Position numbers and translations under genes: made by a program
Source of the DNA: Virgibacillus_F sp049310925
Lineage (GTDB): Bacteria; Bacillota; Bacilli; Bacillales; Amphibacillaceae
Length of the DNA stretch: 8,546 nucleotides
NCBI RefSeq assembly: GCF_049310925.1
Contig: NZ_JBMERP010000112.1
Location: forward strand, 1 to 8,546
Direction of reading: 5' to 3'
In this document: piece after piece, positions 5,946 through 8,546 of the stretch
Layout: each line of letters begins with the position of its first letter
How positions within the stretch are numbered: position 1 is the stretch's first letter
Notes under the pieces: model-generated
What the model saw: the letters and a program-made list of their open reading frames with translations, nothing else
What the model was told of the DNA's origin: nothing
Database searches by the model: none

Positions 5946-5973
5946 TAGGTGTGAAAGGGGAATAACACACCTA
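5946..5973 (-). other. Hairpin B with UCCCCUUU loop
   Basis: TAGGTGTG and CACACCTA form a perfect 8-bp stem around a 12-nt loop that reads TTATTCCCCTTT on the minus strand. It starts 18 nt after the DUF932 stop. A U-tract is lacking on the minus strand, so it may stabilise the 3' end or act as a binding element, not as a standard terminator. Confidence 0.55.
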
Positions 5974-5991
5974 TACTTTTAAAAACTCTTT

Positions 5992-7014
5992 TTATATTGC
6001 TTGTAGTAACTTTCCAGCTATTCCTTCCAACTTAATTCTTGATTCATTATCATGTTTGCTACCTCTTTCTAAATCCCTTCCCATTCTTGTAATGCTATTA
6101 GTCACACCGTAAAGGTTATTTTGATTTTCCACTTTAAATGCTTCCTTTATTCCTTCCATATGTTTTTTAGCTATTCCTTCTGATTTAGATATTTTTTCTA
6201 TATATTCAAAAGGATTATCTATAATAATTTCTTTTGATTTTTTCATTTGTTTTACAGTTTTTTGTGATTCTTCTAGTGAGATTTTAATTCCCTCTCTAAT
6301 TTTTCTTTCCATATCATTTTTTTCAAATCCTAAATGACGAGTTTTAAAAATCTTTTCTTTATCTTGTACCCAACCCATCATTCCATTTTCACAAATCAAT
6401 CGGAAGGTTATTGGAATTACTTTTAACGTACTGTAACCAATCTCACTATTAAAAACATCAAAGCCAACTTTCACTATATCTTTTTCTAATCCACCTTCCT
6501 TACTCATTCCCATATTTTCTTCAAAATCGTTGAACAAAAAACGTGCATGACTTCTCTTATCATCTCTATAAAAACTTTCTAATTTAGTATTGGTGAAGTC
6601 ATCTTTAACACCACCTAATACTTGAAAAAGGTCATAATCGTTAAACTCTGAGTATTTTTTAGAAACAATACCTTTTATTTTTCCATCCACAACTCTTAAC
6701 TTTTTTACATTATTTCTATCAGATTTAGTTAAAAAGTGATTGAATTGATTAGCTACGTTTTGATTTAACCCTTCTCTCATTAACAACATTAAATGTTGCC
6801 TATTCATACCAAACTCCTTCGATAAATTACCAAGTGCTTCAACTCCAACCTTTAATGTTCCATATTCATTACTAAATAAATTACCATTTTCCTCCATTCT
6901 CAAATCTGTTAATGGAATAACAATATCTTTTCTTTCTTCCTCCTCTAATTTCTTCAAAATTTGATTAAAGCGATCACCCATTGATTGATTTTCTGATTGA
7001 TTTTCGTTTTCCAA
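5992..7014 (-). CDS. DUF932-family plasmid/phage protein
   Basis: A 340-aa protein matching the DUF932 (phage/plasmid-like) pattern by eye. It has a central RVVDGKIKGIVSKKYSEFND segment (about 107-126), a beta-rich core with GFDVFNSEIGYST (184-196), the conserved FRLICENGMM (204-213), and a C-terminal NNLYGVTNSITRMGRDLE (299-316) followed by a LEGIAGKLL tail. The family is common on plasmids, phages and other mobile elements and its biochemical role is not established to my knowledge. The TTG at 7014 is chosen because AAAGGTGG lies 8 nt upstream; the in-frame GTG at 7026 falls inside that ribosome site. It has its own promoter with a 15-bp palindrome just downstream of the -10, so it is probably repressible. 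The N-terminus contains a short tandem duplication (ENQSENQS). Confidence 0.85.
   Translation of the reverse strand: MENENQSENQSMGDRFNQILKKLEEEERKDIVIPLTDLRMEENGNLFSNEYGTLKVGVEALGNLSKEFGMNRQHLMLLMREGLNQNVANQFNHFLTKSDRNNVKKLRVVDGKIKGIVSKKYSEFNDYDLFQVLGGVKDDFTNTKLESFYRDDKRSHARFLFNDFEENMGMSKEGGLEKDIVKVGFDVFNSEIGYSTLKVIPITFRLICENGMMGWVQDKEKIFKTRHLGFEKNDMERKIREGIKISLEESQKTVKQMKKSKEIIIDNPFEYIEKISKSEGIAKKHMEGIKEAFKVENQNNLYGVTNSITRMGRDLERGSKHDNESRIKLEGIAGKLLQAI
6982..7005. repeat. 12-bp tandem duplication inside the DUF932 gene
   Basis: TGATTGATTTTC occurs twice head to tail (6982-6993 and 6994-7005) and encodes ENQS twice near the N-terminus. It keeps the frame and looks like recent slippage. Confidence 0.8.
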
Positions 7015-7043
7015 TATTAAAACCACCTTTTTATCATCTTAAT

Positions 7044-7058
7044 ACCTAATTATTAGGT
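7044..7058. promoter_or_regulatory. Palindromic operator ACCTAATTATTAGGT
   Basis: Two 7-bp arms around one central base form a perfect 15-bp palindrome, 11 bp downstream of the DUF932 -10 box. That is over the early transcribed region, a typical repressor site. The half-site with flank, ATACCTAATT, recurs at 5149-5158. Confidence 0.55.
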
Positions 7059-7069
7059 TTATTATTTAC

Positions 7070-7098
7070 ATCTTAACGTTCTGTTTTTTAAAAGTCAA
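7070..7098 (-). promoter_or_regulatory. SigA-like promoter of the DUF932 gene
   Basis: On the minus strand TTGACT (7093-7098) and TAAGAT (7070-7075) are 17 bp apart, an optimal spacing, with the DUF932 ribosome site about 40 nt downstream. This is one of the best promoter matches in the window. Confidence 0.65.
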
Positions 7099-7116
7099 CT
7101 GTTTTGTGTAAAATTG

Positions 7117-7184
7117 TATAATAGTTTTACATTTAGTAAGCTATGGAATTGAATTTTAGTTACTGGAAAGGGAAAAGGGGAGGG
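7117..7184 (+). other. Plus-strand -10 box and G-rich tract in the DUF932 upstream region
   Basis: A consensus TATAAT is at 7117-7122 but no good -35 stands 17 bp before it. Downstream, 7165-7184 reads GGAAAGGGAAAAGGGGAGGG, with four G runs that could form a two-layer G-quadruplex, and a T-run follows at 7193-7199. A short plus-strand RNA is possible; no ORF with a ribosome site is present. Confidence 0.25.
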
Positions 7185-7200
7185 ACAACTTCTTTTTTTA

Positions 7201-7245
7201 AACAAAACAAAAAACCCCACTAACTATTAAGTTAATGAGGTTTTT
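7201..7245 (-). terminator. Strong terminator of the four-gene small operon
   Basis: On the minus strand the arms 7245-7230 and 7225-7210 pair over 16 positions, including two G-U wobbles, around a TAAT loop. The 3' arm ends in a run of T that continues T-rich to 7201. It lies 3 nt after the stop of the papain-like gene. Confidence 0.85.
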
Positions 7246-7247
7246 CA

Positions 7248-7631
7248 TTATTCTTCTTCATATTTAATTTTTGTATTATCGTTCAAACTTTTTATGATAT
7301 TAATATAGTCGATAAGGTAAAGTGGTTTATTATAAAATCTAGGATCGAAAACCAAAGATTTTTTATCATTTTTATCAATATATATATAATGATTTAAAAC
7401 TTCTATAACTGTTTCGTTTTCCAAAATTTTAAAAGGTTTATTGCCTTCACTAAAAATTTTTATAATATTCCCTTTCCCTAAAGTATCTTTAAAATTATCA
7501 GCAATTTCGCTACAATCATATTCTTCATCTAAATCATAAGTTAGGTATTCATTGAAATACTTCAAAACTTCTTTATCAATCGTATCATTTTTCACTTCGT
7601 TGGCTTTCTTAGTAATTACCTCTTTTAACAA
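7248..7631 (-). CDS. Stand-alone papain-fold toxin-like protein (candidate cysteine protease/deamidase)
   Basis: A 127-aa protein in which DCSEIADNF places a Cys at 40 at a helix start, NHYIYID a His at 81, and VFDPRFYN an Asp at 96. This C-H-D order and spacing fits papain-like domains, in particular the papain-fold toxin domains found at the C-termini of polymorphic toxins (Tox-PL type). Those usually sit at the end of long LXG or similar proteins; here the domain stands alone, with no signal peptide or TM. The start is the TTG at 7631, because AAGGAG lies 8 nt upstream within the end of the preceding gene. It is last in a four-gene operon and shares an internal promoter with the preceding 76-aa gene, which might be a cognate inhibitor. 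The family call is by motif pattern only. A small papain-like enzyme acting on host or element proteins is the alternative. Confidence 0.5.
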   Translation of the reverse strand: MLKEVITKKANEVKNDTIDKEVLKYFNEYLTYDLDEEYDCSEIADNFKDTLGKGNIIKIFSEGNKPFKILENETVIEVLNHYIYIDKNDKKSLVFDPRFYNKPLYLIDYINIIKSLNDNTKIKYEEE

Positions 7632-7633
7632 AA

Positions 7634-7864
7634 CTATTTCTCCTTATCTGTCTGACCAAAAATTTGTTGTAATTCTAAGTCATTATCCAACTCATTTAAA
7701 AATTCCCTCATTACCTGTATAGGAATTACATAAGTTGATCCACTTCGGCTACTCATTAAAACTTCATCTTTTTTAACTTGTGCATTAGTGGTTGAATAAA
7801 TTTTATAACCTTCTATGTCAAATAGAAACTTTTCATTTTTATTATCGGTTTTCTTTATAGCCAT
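7634..7864 (-). CDS. 76-aa protein paired with the papain-like gene
   Basis: The ATG at 7864 has AAAGGAG 7 nt upstream, so the product begins MAIKKTDNKNEKFLF; the longer reading from an upstream TTG would place the ribosome site inside the gene. After a charged N-terminus there is a beta-rich central part (YKIYSTTNAQVKKDEVLMSS) and an acidic helical C-terminus (REFLNELDNDLELQQIF). It has no TM. It ends 2 nt before the papain-like gene, whose ribosome site lies in its last codons, so the two are translationally coupled and follow a shared promoter at 7903-7931. Small size, acidity and coupling would suit an antitoxin or immunity partner, but no family is recognised. Confidence 0.65.
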   Translation of the reverse strand: MAIKKTDNKNEKFLFDIEGYKIYSTTNAQVKKDEVLMSSRSGSTYVIPIQVMREFLNELDNDLELQQIFGQTDKEK

Positions 7865-7902
7865 TTTAAAACTCCTTTCTTTCAATATTATTCTAACACG
7901 AA

Positions 7903-7931
7903 ATTATATTTAAATTAATTTGTTTAACCAA
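7903..7931 (-). promoter_or_regulatory. Internal promoter for the 76-aa and papain-like genes
   Basis: On the minus strand TTGGTT (7926-7931) and a consensus TATAAT (7903-7908) are 17 bp apart, overlapping the end of the 79-aa gene. It would give the last two genes their own transcript. Confidence 0.5.
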
Positions 7932-8149
7932 CCTTGATTCATTGTTGGTAAAATATAGTGTATTATTGTGTGTTTTTCATCATCAGTTAATCCCGATCCA
8001 GTTGCTTCTTCAAAAATCATTATTAACACTTCGCCTTCATTTTTATAACCATTACTAATTTTAGATTTTATACATTCGTTTATTTCTTTTTGAAAATTTA
8101 TATCATTAAAATATTTATCTAACCTTTCTTCAAAAACTTTTCTTCTCAT
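7910..8149 (-). CDS. 79-aa helical protein of unknown function
   Basis: The product begins MRRKVFEERLDKYFND and looks mostly helical, with a basic start, an acidic middle, a Gly-containing turn (EEATGSGLTDDEKH, about 47-60) and a C-terminal HYILPTMNQGW. It has no TM. The start is the ATG at 8149, one base after the stop of the preceding gene, with AGAAGG upstream; the longer form would overlap that gene. It is second in the small-gene operon. I do not recognise a family. Confidence 0.6.
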   Translation of the reverse strand: MRRKVFEERLDKYFNDINFQKEINECIKSKISNGYKNEGEVLIMIFEEATGSGLTDDEKHTIIHYILPTMNQGWLNKLI

Positions 8150-8150
8150 A

Positions 8151-8411
8151 TTATTCCCAACCTTCTTTTGTCTTTTTTGTAAAAAATCCATCACAATCCA
8201 TTTTCCCTTCAGAATATAACTTATGTTGCACCTTATATGTTATATATTTCGGGAGTTGTGTATCGACCTTGCCTATTAGAGAGGATAGCTTTCTCTTTTT
8301 AATCACATCTTTATCATAAATCATCTCATACCTTAGTTTGTTTAAAGCGAATTTTATCTCCCCACCAATACCATCAGTTTGTTTTTCTTCCATTTCTTTA
8401 ATTTTACTCAT
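8151..8411 (-). CDS. 86-aa basic protein, first gene of the small operon
   Basis: The ATG at 8411 has AAAGGAG 9 nt upstream, so the product begins MSKIKEMEEKQTDG; longer forms back to 8489 would cover the promoter region. It is rich in lysine in the middle (KDVIKKRKLSSLIGK), then has an aromatic stretch (YITYKVQHKLY) and ends in FFTKKTKEGWE. There is no TM or signal. Only one Cys is present (CDGFF), so it is not a zinc finger. It is followed after one base by the 79-aa gene. Its function is unknown; the basic central part might bind nucleic acid. Confidence 0.65.
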   Translation of the reverse strand: MSKIKEMEEKQTDGIGGEIKFALNKLRYEMIYDKDVIKKRKLSSLIGKVDTQLPKYITYKVQHKLYSEGKMDCDGFFTKKTKEGWE

Positions 8412-8447
8412 TTTATAGAACTCCTTTCTTATTATCTTCTTAATATA

Positions 8448-8476
8448 ATTATAGCTTTTTATATCGCATTCTTCAG
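8448..8476 (-). promoter_or_regulatory. Putative promoter of the four-gene small operon
   Basis: On the minus strand a consensus TATAAT (8448-8453) stands 17 bp after CTGAAG (8471-8476), a weak -35. The AAAGGAG of the 86-aa gene follows about 25 nt downstream. Beyond this, 8477-8546 shows no supported feature. Confidence 0.4.
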
Positions 8477-8546
8477 TAGTGTTAATCAAAGCATATAATC
8501 ATAAAGGGAAATCAAGTTTTGTATTTTTTCTTTTGAAATGATTAGA

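Noticed and set aside
5875..5973. ToxIN-like type III toxin-antitoxin with the 174-aa protein
   Set aside because: Only two hairpins upstream, not a run of tandem repeats, and the protein shows no ToxN-like sequence.
7143..7223. Plus-strand 26-codon ORF (MELNFSYWKGKRGG...)
   Set aside because: No Shine-Dalgarno sequence upstream, and it runs into the terminator of the opposite-strand operon.
8412..8489. N-terminal extension of the first small-operon gene to 8489
   Set aside because: The ATG at 8411 has an ideal AAAGGAG; the extension covers the putative promoter and lacks a ribosome site.

Overview
The window is AT-rich DNA with strong AGGAGG-type ribosome binding sites, frequent TTG and GTG starts, SigA-like promoters and U-tailed terminators. 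This points to a low-GC Bacillota host, most likely Bacillus-like. No chromosomal housekeeping gene is visible. The content (a FtsK/SpoIIIE-type ATPase beside small membrane proteins, a multi-spanning VirB6/TrbL-like protein, a DUF932 protein, and many short orphan genes) fits a large plasmid or an integrative conjugative element. Replication, relaxase and VirB4 genes are not in the window.

Layout. (1) Positions 4154 to 11, minus strand: a tightly packed, overlapping membrane/ATPase operon in the order 61-aa one-TM protein, 164-aa VirB2-like protein, VirB6/TrbL-like membrane protein, 40-aa one-TM microprotein, FtsK-like ATPase. I read it as part of a conjugative DNA-transfer machine. (2) Positions 4307 to 5075: a minus-strand XRE-type regulator ending in a terminator, divergent from three tiny coupled plus-strand ORFs across a 63-bp control region that holds an inverted repeat. 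(3) Positions 5080 to 5275: a gene-free stretch with a long polypyrimidine/polypurine inverted repeat and a terminator. (4) Positions 5276 to 7100: an orphan acidic 174-aa protein and a DUF932 protein, both minus strand, with unusual hairpins in the intergenic DNA. (5) Positions 7201 to 8476: a minus-strand operon of four small genes. The last one carries a papain-like Cys/His/Asp pattern resembling papain-fold toxin domains. It shares an internal promoter with the gene before it and ends in a strong terminator.

Points of most interest: the VirB2-like and VirB6-like reading frames overlap without a credible start for the second one, and a canonical -1 slippery heptamer sits three codons before the first stop. 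A 40-aa membrane peptide overlaps the start of an ATPase that lacks its own membrane segments. Three hairpins with different stems but nearly the same C-rich loop (UCCCCUUU when read on the minus strand) flank the 174-aa gene. A stand-alone papain-fold toxin-like protein is paired with a small gene. All functional assignments are by eye from motifs; no database search was run.
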